Origin: Sagittula salina
GTDB taxonomy: Bacteria > Pseudomonadota > Alphaproteobacteria > Rhodobacterales > Rhodobacteraceae
DNA: 64,000 bases
Assembly (NCBI RefSeq): GCF_017813235.1
Contig: NZ_JAGISH010000009.1
Coordinates: 1-64,000 of the forward strand
Direction of reading: 5' to 3'
Numbering within the stretch: position 1 is the stretch's first letter; every line of letters starts with the position of its first letter. Shown piece by piece: positions 57,565-64,000 of the stretch. The notes below the pieces were generated by a model. It was not told the origin of the DNA, made no database searches, and was given only the letters and a program-made list of their open reading frames with translations. The position numbers were made by a program, and so were the translations under genes.

Positions 57565-59676
57565 TCAATTGTCTTTGTCGCCAAGCGCCCGGTTCATCCG
57601 GGCGTGCGCGCGGTATTCGCCGGTGGTCTGGTAGTCGGCCAGCCACGCGGTCTGCTCTTCGGTCATCGGATGCCCTTCGGCTTGAAGGACCTCCAACTCC
57701 TGCGCCCGGGCAAAGCGAGCCTCGGGATCGTCTTCGGTTTGCGCCTGATGGCGCGTTTTCAGCTGGTGGATCTTCGCCTCCAACCGCTGCTCGGCATCGA
57801 TATCCACGTGCCGCGTGCTGCGCCCTTGGCCCTTCGGGGCCTTGCTGTGCGGCACAGCCAGGCGCACGACCTCAGCCTCGGGCAGGGGCCCTTCCGGAAC
57901 ACTCTGACCTGCTGCGCGCAGACGGGCGGCGATGGCGGCATCGGTCAGCGTCTTGTGTGCCTTGGCCTCGGCGCGGGTCGCCTTGACCAGGGCGTTGCGC
58001 GCGCGCTGGTGCGCCCGGGCATCGTCGACGTTCAGGAAGTCGCCTTTCTGGACAACGGCGGCGCCTCCCAGGTACCGACCGTCCAGGTCATATACCCGAA
58101 TGGCCTCGTGCAGGTTGTCGGGGTCGAACCGGGCCACGACCTTCTTCCCCGCGATGCTGTACATCCATTCGGACCAGTACCGGTTATCGTAGAGGCTCAG
58201 TTCGCCGTTCTTGCTGCTCGCCCGAACGCCCTTGGCGGTCAGGAGCCACAGTACCTGTTGCTCCTCGGTCGCTTTGCGGATCGGCGCCTGGCGATAACTG
58301 TCGTTGAAAACCTCGTCAAAGGACCGCTTGTTTGCCGTTTCCGACCGCCGCCCCCGGCGGGCATTGTGCGCGGCGATCTCCTGGTCGAGAACTTGCCTGA
58401 ACTCGGAAAGCGTGACTGCTCGGTCCTGGTAGTTCTCCGGTTTGGCCGTGGGGCTGTTTCCCGTGTAGGCACCGACGAATGCGGGATGCTTCGCGACGCG
58501 ACCGCAGAGATCCTTGAAGGCTCGCTCGATCGGCTTGGCCTGCCCCCAGGCGGGCTGGGCCCAATGAACCGTAATGCCGAGCAGGTGAAGGAGGCCGGGA
58601 ATGTCATCGTCCTGGATCTTGAACCGGAAGCGCGTCTTGGCCCCACCGGTCATGACCTTCGCGGCGAATTCCCGCCCGTTGTCGAGCAGCGCGTGGTATG
58701 GGATGCCGTACTTCCGCACCAGATCTCCGAAGCACAACTGAACGGTGTTGCTGTTGGCCGTAAGGGACAGGCGGTAGGCGAGGATCTTGCCCGAATAGAT
58801 GTCGGAGAATGCGATCATCTGGACCCGGACGGGTGCTTCCATTCCGGGCCAGAGGACGAAGACATCGAACTTGTGGTAGTCGCCCTGGACCGCTTCCATG
58901 GCGTGCATCGAGGTCTTGGAGCGCGTCTGGTGCGGGAAGTACCGCCGCAGTCCCATCACACCCTCGCGTTTGAAAACCTCGATGTGTTTAGGAACGGTTT
59001 CGGCGATCACCCGGCGAACCTTCCACAGGGGGGGTACGGGTTCTCCCCTGGACTTCGCGTCACGCTCGGCCCACTCGTAGGCGGCGGTCATGTCTGGTCC
59101 GGACTGGGTGAGCCAGGCACTCTTCACGAACTCGAGGAAGACCTCCGGGACCACGACCTTATCGGTCGCGCCGCCACCGCTGCGTGGCGCCAAGTGCGGC
59201 AGCCAGTCTTCGCGTGGCACACCGGCAACAAGGGAAAGCCAGTTCCAGACCGACTTCTCGGAGACCTTCCTGCTGCGCCGCACCTCGTCGACGGCGGCGC
59301 TGCGCGTCAGGCCGGCCAGTTCGAGCGCCTCGACTTCTGCGAGCGCGGCGAGGCGATCCTGCGACCTGCGCTTCGCCTTGTCGCTCTTGCGGTCATAGTC
59401 CGCCCAGAGGGTATCCCGATCCCGGGACGGCCGCGGGGAAGCCGTGGTCTGCCTGCGGCGCGCCAGGGCCACCTTGGCGCGGGTAGGAAAGAGGCTGAAG
59501 TGGTACTCCATTCCCCCCCCGCGACCGGCACGGCGTCGGGTCTTGCCCGGATGGTTGGCCCATCCCTCGCGCTTGGCCATGATCTGGACCGCGCGGGCAG
59601 TACCAGGCAAGTCCGGGAGGCCCGCGGCGGCGATCTCCGCCGCGCTCCACCACGTCTGGTCGGAGGCGTCGGTCAT
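57565..59676 (-). CDS. MuA-like DDE transposase
   Basis: A 703-residue transposase. The N-terminal Mu DNA-binding domain is WWSAAEIAAAGLPDLPGTAR, with end-binding domains to about 250. The catalytic triad is Asp266 (VQGDYHKFD), Asp332 (LLDNGREFA) and Glu384 (AKPIERAFKD), close to D269-D336-E392 of Mu. The C-terminal region contains ARNALVKATRAEAKAHKTL and the MuB-contacting tail. The ATG at 59676 overlaps the zinc-finger gene. It performs integration and replicative transposition. Confidence 0.96.
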   Translation of the reverse strand: MTDASDQTWWSAAEIAAAGLPDLPGTARAVQIMAKREGWANHPGKTRRRAGRGGGMEYHFSLFPTRAKVALARRRQTTASPRPSRDRDTLWADYDRKSDKAKRRSQDRLAALAEVEALELAGLTRSAAVDEVRRSRKVSEKSVWNWLSLVAGVPREDWLPHLAPRSGGGATDKVVVPEVFLEFVKSAWLTQSGPDMTAAYEWAERDAKSRGEPVPPLWKVRRVIAETVPKHIEVFKREGVMGLRRYFPHQTRSKTSMHAMEAVQGDYHKFDVFVLWPGMEAPVRVQMIAFSDIYSGKILAYRLSLTANSNTVQLCFGDLVRKYGIPYHALLDNGREFAAKVMTGGAKTRFRFKIQDDDIPGLLHLLGITVHWAQPAWGQAKPIERAFKDLCGRVAKHPAFVGAYTGNSPTAKPENYQDRAVTLSEFRQVLDQEIAAHNARRGRRSETANKRSFDEVFNDSYRQAPIRKATEEQQVLWLLTAKGVRASSKNGELSLYDNRYWSEWMYSIAGKKVVARFDPDNLHEAIRVYDLDGRYLGGAAVVQKGDFLNVDDARAHQRARNALVKATRAEAKAHKTLTDAAIAARLRAAGQSVPEGPLPEAEVVRLAVPHSKAPKGQGRSTRHVDIDAEQRLEAKIHQLKTRHQAQTEDDPEARFARAQELEVLQAEGHPMTEEQTAWLADYQTTGEYRAHARMNRALGDKDN

Positions 59677-59858
59677 GTCGCGTCGCCCTCCCTGAACTCG
59701 GCCTTCTCGCCTTCCTTCCGTGCTGCCATGAAGCGTTCGAACTGAGCGTTTTTCCGGCAGAGCACAGGGAAGTTGTGGCGGTGTTTCGCTTCGGCCGCAT
59801 AGGTCCGGAACGTCTGCCCACAAGCAAAGCAATGGTAGTCGGGAAGGCGTCGACCCAT
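59673..59858 (-). CDS. Small C2H2-type zinc-finger protein
   Basis: A 61-residue protein: YHCFACGQTFRTYAAEAKHR is a C-x2-C...H-x-H finger, followed by a basic helix. It lies between the ParB-like and transposase genes and is coupled to both (TGATG and ATGA). It could be a DNA-binding early regulator, but there is no experimental relative I can name. Confidence 0.72.
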   Translation of the reverse strand: MGRRLPDYHCFACGQTFRTYAAEAKHRHNFPVLCRKNAQFERFMAARKEGEKAEFREGDAT

Positions 59859-60730
59859 CACTGGTCTCCCATCTCGTCCAGAAGTGCGCGAACCTCGGTG
59901 CCGAGGTCCTCCAGGAACCGCCGGCGCGCCGCCTTGTTGGCCCGTGTCCAGGCGTCCTTCAGGCGTGCATGGCCTGCGTCCGTTGCGTCCTTGGGGGCGG
60001 GGCCTTCGCCGAGGTCCGACCGATATTGTGCCCGGGCGGCCGTGGCATTACGGGCTCGTCCCTGTGCCAGGGCGTCGACAACGTGAATGCGCTCGCCCGA
60101 ATGCGTGATCTTCGAGAGCTCGACGAGATCGGCCAGCGTGACCGGTCGGGGGGCGCTGCGCAGGCGGCGGGCATCGCCACCCGACAGGGCTTCACCCGCC
60201 CGGACGAAGCTGCGGACATGGCGCGGGGTGCATCCCAGGCGCTCCGACACGCTCTCGGCGAAGGATACGACGGAAATCGTTTCCGCCGTATCCCAGCGCT
60301 TGGCGACAAGCCCGGCACCAACCTGCGCCCGTGTCTCCGGGTGCAGTTTCTCGTACACCTTTTTCCGCTCGGCCAGGAAGACGGCCGTGTCGAGGGGCGT
60401 CAGCTCAGCACCGGCGAGATTGTCGTCGATCTCCATAAGCTTGGCAAAGTCGTCGTTGCACGACCAGCACACCACCTTGATCGGGTCCATACCGGCCATG
60501 CCCTCGTCGCGGAGCGCACGTGCCGCCGTCAGGCGGTGTCCGCCAGCGAGGAGAACATACGCCCCGGTCTTCTTGATCTTCCTGACGTGGATCGCGTCCT
60601 TGATCACGCCAAGGTCACGGATCGAAGCCTTCAAAGCCTCGACGCCGGCCGGCGAGACCGGCCGCAGGCGATCACCAAGTCCGATCTCGTCTAGCGGCAA
60701 CTCGGTAATGGTCGTGAGGATGTCAGCCAT
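59858..60730 (-). CDS. ParB/Srx-domain protein
   Basis: A 290-residue ParB N-terminal-like protein. RPVSPAGVEALKASIRDLGV and the core motif VLLAGGHRLTAARALRDEGM (GxHRxxA box, CTP/NTP-binding in true ParB) are clear. SERLGCTPRHVRSFVRAGEA is a following HTH. Proteins of this kind occur upstream of the transposase in Rhodobacter Mu-like phages and have been considered for partition or transcription control. No parA is present. Confidence 0.87.
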   Translation of the reverse strand: MADILTTITELPLDEIGLGDRLRPVSPAGVEALKASIRDLGVIKDAIHVRKIKKTGAYVLLAGGHRLTAARALRDEGMAGMDPIKVVCWSCNDDFAKLMEIDDNLAGAELTPLDTAVFLAERKKVYEKLHPETRAQVGAGLVAKRWDTAETISVVSFAESVSERLGCTPRHVRSFVRAGEALSGGDARRLRSAPRPVTLADLVELSKITHSGERIHVVDALAQGRARNATAARAQYRSDLGEGPAPKDATDAGHARLKDAWTRANKAARRRFLEDLGTEVRALLDEMGDQ

Positions 60731-60959
60731 GCTTATGCGGCCCCTTCGTCATCTTGTAGTACCAGACCGGGCCATCGGGCCCCTTTCTCCGGGTGCACGC
60801 GATCACGGCCCCGTTCTGCCGCAGCTCTGACACGCAGGTACCTGGCGCAGGCGTCTTGGCTTTCCGGACCAAGTCGAAGCTCGAATGCTCCCGCCCATCG
60901 GACAGCACGGTCAGCACCCGCTTTAGGCGAGCGCTCCGGATGGCGCTTGCTGCGTTCAT
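60723..60959 (-). CDS. Small winged-helix-like phage protein
   Basis: A 78-residue basic protein. RLKRVLTVLSDGREHSSFDL, KTPAPGTCVSELRQNGAVIA and VWYYKMTKGP trace a winged-helix pattern (helix, recognition helix, wing). ATGA overlaps with neighbours. Possible early transcription regulator. Confidence 0.7.
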   Translation of the reverse strand: MNAASAIRSARLKRVLTVLSDGREHSSFDLVRKAKTPAPGTCVSELRQNGAVIACTRRKGPDGPVWYYKMTKGPHKHG

Positions 60960-61240
60960 GACCGCACCCCGATCCGGGCGCGGCGGTGACCGATCTCAAA
61001 GGGCGCATCGGCGCTGAGTGTTCGGCACGACGCACACATGCGATGGTGCGGCCCCTCAGACAGGAATGCCTTTTCGCATGTGATGCACGGACGCGGACTG
61101 CTTGCAGCACGACGCCGGAGTTCACGCCGCGCAGCAGCCGCCTCCGCAACGGAACCGTGGGGCTCGCCGATGTTTTTACCGGTGGCCCGATCCTTGACCA
61201 CATAGCCGCCATTCGACGAGAGGATGACGTAATCAGCCAT
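60956..61240 (-). CDS. Zinc-ribbon phage protein
   Basis: A 94-residue protein. The first 35 residues (YVILSSNGGYVVKDRATGKN) are beta-rich, and a C-terminal CITCEKAF...MCASC unit is a four-cysteine zinc ribbon with HH between. Early operon. Function unknown. Confidence 0.7.
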   Translation of the reverse strand: MADYVILSSNGGYVVKDRATGKNIGEPHGSVAEAAAARRELRRRAASSPRPCITCEKAFLSEGPHHRMCASCRTLSADAPFEIGHRRARIGVRS

Positions 61241-61261
61241 GGGTCACCTCGTTGCGAAGGA

Positions 61262-61753
61262 TCATTGCCAGCCCTCCGGTACGAAGAGCGGCCATCCAAC
61301 CAGGAGGAATATCGCGATGAGGGCGGCGCAGACGGCTGACACGAAATCGCCGCCCCAGCTGTCAGAGAACCGCGCCTCGGCGGCGATGAACCTGGCCCAG
61401 GCCGCTCCCAGGGAGGAGGAGAAGGAGCGGCCTGGGTCCCCCGGCGTCACTTCGCCGGGGATATCGGACGGGCCGTTCTGCTCGATGGCTCCGCGAGTGG
61501 GCTGGCCCGTGTCCGACCCGTCCGATGTCTCGAGTTGCAGAAGCGGCGTGTCCAGGCAGGCGACGCCGCTGATGTCAGAGTTCTGGAGCGCTTCACCGTG
61601 CTCGCGGACATGCCGGGCCGCCATCAGGACGTGCGCCGCACGGTCCGTGCGCAGCACCGTCTGGATCAGCGCGGCACCGAGCGCGACACGCTCGATGTCA
61701 GTGAGCTCCATCGCCAACGCATGTGCGCGGAGGGTCATGGCTTCGTGGCTCAC
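61262..61753 (-). CDS. Phage membrane-anchored protein (163 aa)
   Basis: Starts at a GTG overlapping the preceding stop (GTGA), with a strong aggggggcg ribosome site. The cytoplasmic part has a helical ALAMELTDIERVALGAALIQ and AAHVLMAARHVREHGE, then a low-complexity linker. A single C-terminal span (DFVSAVCAALIAIFLLVGWP) places the tail in the membrane. Such proteins near the repressor may act in exclusion, but this is only inference. Confidence 0.65.
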   Translation of the reverse strand: MSHEAMTLRAHALAMELTDIERVALGAALIQTVLRTDRAAHVLMAARHVREHGEALQNSDISGVACLDTPLLQLETSDGSDTGQPTRGAIEQNGPSDIPGEVTPGDPGRSFSSSLGAAWARFIAAEARFSDSWGGDFVSAVCAALIAIFLLVGWPLFVPEGWQ

Positions 61754-61875
61754 TTGCCCGCCCCCCTGTACCCGGCGTCCAAAAGGGCGCGCAGAACATG
61801 GATAACCAGAAGTGTGAGGATCAGCAGCTCGATCAGTAGGACGATGGCCACCCCGATCACGATCATCGTGTTCAT
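61750..61875 (-). CDS. Tiny single-span membrane protein (41 aa)
   Basis: MNTMIVIGVAIVLLIELLIL continues TLLVIHVLRALLDAGYRGAG. It is one hydrophobic helix with a short basic tail. TGATG and GTGA overlaps on either side show that it is translated in the early operon. Confidence 0.65.
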   Translation of the reverse strand: MNTMIVIGVAIVLLIELLILTLLVIHVLRALLDAGYRGAGK

Positions 61876-62027
61876 CAGCCCCGCCCCCCGAAGTCGAAGG
61901 CAGGGGCGACCAGGTCGTCCCTCATCCAGCTCAGAGCGCAGCCAAGGCATAGGGAGGTCCAGAGCATGACCATGACCGCAAGAAGCAGTCCGAGCCAGAT
62001 GGCAATCCATGCGAAAAACGTGAGCAT
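61875..62027 (-). CDS. Tiny membrane protein (50 aa)
   Basis: MLTFFAWIAIWLGLLLAVMV with MLWTSLCLGCALSWMRDDL is one long or two short spans with a small acidic tail. TGATG at both ends couples it with the genes before and after. Function unknown. Confidence 0.62.
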   Translation of the reverse strand: MLTFFAWIAIWLGLLLAVMVMLWTSLCLGCALSWMRDDLVAPAFDFGGRG

Positions 62028-62320
62028 CACGCGGCGTCCTTCCGTGTCAGGCGGTCGGGGAGCGAAACTCCGACGCGGCTCGCCTCTTCGCGGATCTCCG
62101 CTTCCAGGCGGCCCGCCTTTGCCAGCGTCACCGCATCGGGGTTCTTGATCATGCGACCGACCCGGTTGGCAGAACTGCGAACCCCGTCTTCGTTCAGAAA
62201 ATGGCTAGGGCGGCACTTCTCCGCCTTGGCCGAGCGCAATTCGGCGAGCGCCAAGAGCACCCACCGCACGAAGGCCTCTCCATCGAAGAGCCTTCCATCC
62301 TGTCTGTTTTTGTCCGTCAT
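62027..62320 (-). CDS. First early-operon protein (97 aa)
   Basis: MTDKNRQDGRLFDGEAFVRW opens a helical protein with a basic centre (HFLNEDGVRSSANRVGRMIK) and LEAEIREEASRVGVSLPDRL. It is the first gene after the early promoter. It could be a small DNA-binding (Ner-like) regulator by position, but the sequence does not prove it. Confidence 0.62.
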   Translation of the reverse strand: MTDKNRQDGRLFDGEAFVRWVLLALAELRSAKAEKCRPSHFLNEDGVRSSANRVGRMIKNPDAVTLAKAGRLEAEIREEASRVGVSLPDRLTRKDAA

Positions 62321-62346
62321 TATGCCTGCTCCACATCTCTGCAGGC

Positions 62347-62375
62347 ATAAAATCACCTTGTAAGTAGTTTTTCAA
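62347..62375 (-). promoter_or_regulatory. Early promoter candidate
   Basis: On the minus strand TTGAAA (62370-62375), 17 bp spacer, TTTTAT (62347-62352), lies 27 bp before the first early gene. The 138-bp region to the repressor start is AT-rich relative to the rest and must hold the operators, but no convincing repeat set was found. Confidence 0.5.
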
Positions 62376-62458
62376 TCCCTGAACTACACATTTCGCGCCG
62401 GATTGCACAAAACTGCATATGGCTTGCGTTGCGAAAATGTGAAAAACACGCTCAACGG

Positions 62459-62821
62459 ATGATTTCTGAATTGGAGCAGAAGGACGTGACAGAGATCGAC
62501 TGGGAGAGGCGTCGGAGAAACCTGCGCATCATGATGGCTGCCGCGGGTACCAACCCGACGCGGCTTGCGCGTGATGCCGGCTTGGCCCCCAACACTGTCA
62601 GCCAATTCACGAATGGGTCGAAGGGATTTCTCTCAGAAAAGACGCTTGCGAAAATTCTGCCATTGATCGACCTGACAGAAGTGAGCGACCTGGATACGGA
62701 CAACCCTCTGGCTGATCCTAGGGTCGAGATCCGGCGCTTGATCGATCAGGTTCCAGAGGAACGGCTAGGGTTGCTGTTGGAGGTACTGCGTACCGAATTC
62801 CCTAAGACCAAACGCGAATAA
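62459..62821 (+). CDS. Phage repressor, XRE-type HTH (c-like)
   Basis: A 120-residue protein divergent from the early operon. The HTH is RNLRIMMAAAGTNPTRLARD then AGLAPNTVSQFTNGS (about 20-55). The C-terminal part, DPRVEIRRLIDQVPEERLGL, is helical and likely for dimerisation. No protease-sensitive LexA-like domain is present, so induction is not by self-cleavage. Start uncertain: ATG 62459, GTG 62486 (better ribosome site) or TTG 62429. It is the last certain phage gene. Confidence 0.82.
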   Translation: MISELEQKDVTEIDWERRRRNLRIMMAAAGTNPTRLARDAGLAPNTVSQFTNGSKGFLSEKTLAKILPLIDLTEVSDLDTDNPLADPRVEIRRLIDQVPEERLGLLLEVLRTEFPKTKRE

Positions 62822-62844
62822 TCGTTCTGACCAGCCCTCTTTCG

Positions 62845-62885
62845 CATAGGCGATCCGAGAGGTCGGGCGTTCAGCTGATCGCCTA
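62845..62885. terminator. Inverted repeat between convergent genes
   Basis: TAGGCGATC and GATCGCCTA (9-bp perfect arms) are separated by about 21 bases. It is situated where the repressor transcript and the leftward 88-residue gene meet, and covers the last codon of the latter. It could act as a weak terminator in both directions. Confidence 0.45.
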
Positions 62886-63149
62886 CGTTTTCCAGTCTCT
62901 AAGCCAAGGGCCTTGCCCGACCCTGACCGTGAGCTGGGGCGAGAGGCCTTTTCTGCCCCTCACGTCGGGGCGGGACTTGGCCACCGATTGAGGGCGCTTG
63001 AAAGCTTCCTCGGACGGCATGCGAATAAACCCCTCCAAAATAGACGAGGCGCCTGCCAGTGCCTCCGGTGACAGGTTTTCGAGATGGCTTCGAATAGCCT
63101 CGCGGAGCTTTTCCACTCCTGTGGTGCCAAAATCATTGCCCAAGTACAT
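62883..63149 (-). CDS. Unknown 88-aa protein next to luxR-type gene
   Basis: MYLGNDFGTTGVEKLREAIR leads into a helical part (NLSPEALAGASSILEGFIRM) and a basic tail (VAKSRPDVRGRKGLS). No family recognised. It faces the repressor and is divergent from the LuxR-type gene with 48 bp between starts, so the two share a promoter region. It may be a phage gene, or a modulator of the quorum-sensing pair; neither can be shown from sequence. Confidence 0.6.
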   Translation of the reverse strand: MYLGNDFGTTGVEKLREAIRSHLENLSPEALAGASSILEGFIRMPSEEAFKRPQSVAKSRPDVRGRKGLSPQLTVRVGQGPWLRDWKT

Positions 63150-63152
63150 TTT

Positions 63153-63201
63153 CCATGGTCTAACTACACTATTCACCCTGTGGAGAGGATACAGACCATG
63201 G
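63153..63201. promoter_or_regulatory. Divergent promoter region with inverted repeats
   Basis: CCATGGTCT (63153-63161) and AGACCATGG (63193-63201) are an exact 9-bp inverted pair, the right arm covering the luxR start codon. Inside, CTGT-N9-ACAG (63178-63194) resembles a lux box but with a spacer one base longer than usual, and it overlaps the ribosome site. Possible autoregulatory site. Confidence 0.4.
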
Positions 63202-63824
63202 TTTCACCTATCGTACAAGATGAAATGTCCAGCTTTGGACACGTTACGTTCTCGACTGACGGTCTGACCCAAGGCCATGCCGTCTCTACATTTTCCGCCG
63301 GATGGCAGGATCGCTACTTCGCCGGAAAGTTTTACTTGGCCGACCCGGTCATCAGCTTCGGCCTGCATGGAGCGGCCGGGTCGCGAATAACCATACTGCC
63401 GGAGAAAGTGAGAAAGACGCCGCTCTACGAAGAGGCGCGCGCCTTCGGCGCGGAAAGCAACGTTGCAGCGGTGAGCCATTTTGGCGGATCAACCCGCCTC
63501 TTTGGCGGCGTGAACCTTGATCTTGATGAACGCGTTCTGCCCCGCCTCCTGGGTAGCGTGCAGATGGATCACCGCCGCGACCTGGCCCAAGGCCTTCAGA
63601 GACTTTCCGACATCCAGATCGACCTCCTAGACCTCGCTGAAGAAGGTCATCCAGAGAAAGTCATCGCCGCGGAACTTGGCGTAAGCCTATCGACAATCGC
63701 ACAGCGCAAACGGGCGATCTGTAATGCGATGGGCATGACGGTCTGGCGGTCTGTCCTTCAACTCTACACCTGGAACAAATGGGGTGGGCTCGTGGCGGAA
63801 GCTCGCTCGGAGCATGGGCAATGA
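63198..63824 (+). CDS. LuxR-type quorum-sensing regulator
   Basis: A 208-residue LuxR family protein. The acyl-homoserine-lactone domain is recognised from Trp36, Tyr40, Asp49-Pro50 (GWQDRY, YLADPVISFG), with FGAESNVAAVSHFGGSTRLF following. It has a short N-terminus, lacking some 25-30 residues found in TraR/LuxR. The C-terminal HTH (about 138-180) is LLDLAEEGHPEKVIAAELGV then SLSTIAQRKRAICNAMG. The ATG 63198 has a tggagagg ribosome site. It overlaps the LuxI-type gene (ATGA). Confidence 0.88.
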   Translation: MVSPIVQDEMSSFGHVTFSTDGLTQGHAVSTFSAGWQDRYFAGKFYLADPVISFGLHGAAGSRITILPEKVRKTPLYEEARAFGAESNVAAVSHFGGSTRLFGGVNLDLDERVLPRLLGSVQMDHRRDLAQGLQRLSDIQIDLLDLAEEGHPEKVIAAELGVSLSTIAQRKRAICNAMGMTVWRSVLQLYTWNKWGGLVAEARSEHGQ

Positions 63825-64000
63825 CAGGACGCTCCACACCGGTCGTGGTCATCGACCTGGCGGATCCAGGGCTTGATCATGAACTCTACTGGCAATGCCT
63901 GCGTCTTCGCCGCCAGGTATTCATCTCGGCACTCGGCTGGAACCTCTACGAACGGCAGGGGGTCGAATACGACGAGTACGATACTCCGGCTGCAGTTCAC
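63821..64000 (+). CDS. LuxI-type acyl-homoserine-lactone synthase, 5' part
   Basis: The first 60 residues of an autoinducer synthase, cut by the window end. The invariant residues appear with the exact family spacing: Arg30, Phe34, Trp40, Asp51 and Asp54, in LRRQVFISALGWNLYERQGV and EYDEYDTP. These bind S-adenosylmethionine and the acyl carrier. The gene is coupled to the LuxR-type gene. Acyl specificity lies in the missing C-terminal half. Confidence 0.9.
   Translation, partial: MTGRSTPVVVIDLADPGLDHELYWQCLRLRRQVFISALGWNLYERQGVEYDEYDTPAAVH

Larger units (their letters stand above)
28921..62821. mobile_element. Mu-like transposable prophage with siphovirus-type tail
   Basis: A near-complete transposable phage genome read leftward: early/regulatory genes near 62 kb, MuA/MuB-type transposition proteins at 56.8-59.7 kb, lysis at 52.4-53.5 kb, Mu-type head at 42-51.7 kb, lambda-like tail at 29-40.5 kb. 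The layout (Mu transposition and head, non-contractile tail) is like RcapMu of Rhodobacter. The left limit given is the first base of a candidate transposase-site repeat (28921, TG). The right limit is only the end of the repressor gene; the true terminus was not found. No disrupted structural gene is apparent, so it may be inducible. Confidence 0.85.

Noticed and set aside
62829..62846. Possible phage end just after the repressor (CA at 62845-62846)
   Set aside because: The inward sequence shares only a few bases with the 28921 end and the next bases are TAGGC, not TAGCG.
63553..63557. TAGCG matching the putative target duplication
   Set aside because: It is preceded by GG rather than CA and lies inside the intact LuxR-type gene, so it is a chance match.

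Overview
The window comes from a GC-rich alphaproteobacterium, most likely a member of the Rhodobacterales (Roseobacter group). This rests on the gene families, the osmoregulated-glucan locus, the pyrimidine-catabolism locus and a transposable prophage of the kind known from Rhodobacter. No species call is made. 

Host part, 1-28.9 kb. The left edge cuts an IS5-family transposase, followed by an intact tRNA-Arg(UCU) and a short tRNA 5' fragment. opgG, a small coupled reading frame, opgH and opgC (0.7-5.5 kb, minus strand) make and succinylate periplasmic glucans. A decayed stretch (5.5-7.4 kb) holds a frameshifted hydantoin-racemase-type pseudogene and an IS5-family relic. From 7.4 to 12.4 kb lies a probable glucosylglycerate locus: a HAD phosphatase, a glucosyl-3-phosphoglycerate synthase-like enzyme and a GH13 glucosylglycerate/sucrose phosphorylase, with a cation/Ca2+ exchanger between them. 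Next come an internally deleted crotonase with a hotdog thioesterase and an RTX-repeat protein. From 15.5 to 28.8 kb is a reductive pyrimidine degradation region: an ABC importer, dihydropyrimidinase, N-carbamoyl-beta-alanine amidohydrolase, a RutR-type regulator, and dihydropyrimidine dehydrogenase PreA/PreT. Two RutR-like palindromes sit at its divergent promoters.

Prophage part, about 28.9 kb to at least 62.8 kb. Almost everything is on the minus strand and reads leftward from the regulatory region near 62.4 kb. In order of transcription: small early genes, a ParB-like protein, a zinc-finger protein, the MuA-type DDE transposase, the MuB-type ATPase, regulators, DUF3164, GemA, a Mor-like activator, endolysin, holin, Mu-type packaging and head genes (gp27/28/29-like, F, G, I, T), then a lambda/siphovirus-type tail (tail tube, a G/GT frameshift pair, tape measure, gpL/gpK/gpJ-like proteins) and an FG-GAP-containing fibre. 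One secreted-protein gene is inserted on the opposite strand. The repressor is divergent from the early operon, facing the right end.

Right edge, 62.8-64 kb. Immediately beyond the repressor are an 88-codon gene of unknown function and a divergent, translationally coupled LuxR-type regulator and LuxI-type autoinducer synthase, the latter cut by the window end. No right prophage terminus could be recognised, so it is unresolved whether this quorum-sensing pair lies in the host or inside the phage. This is the most interesting question in the window.
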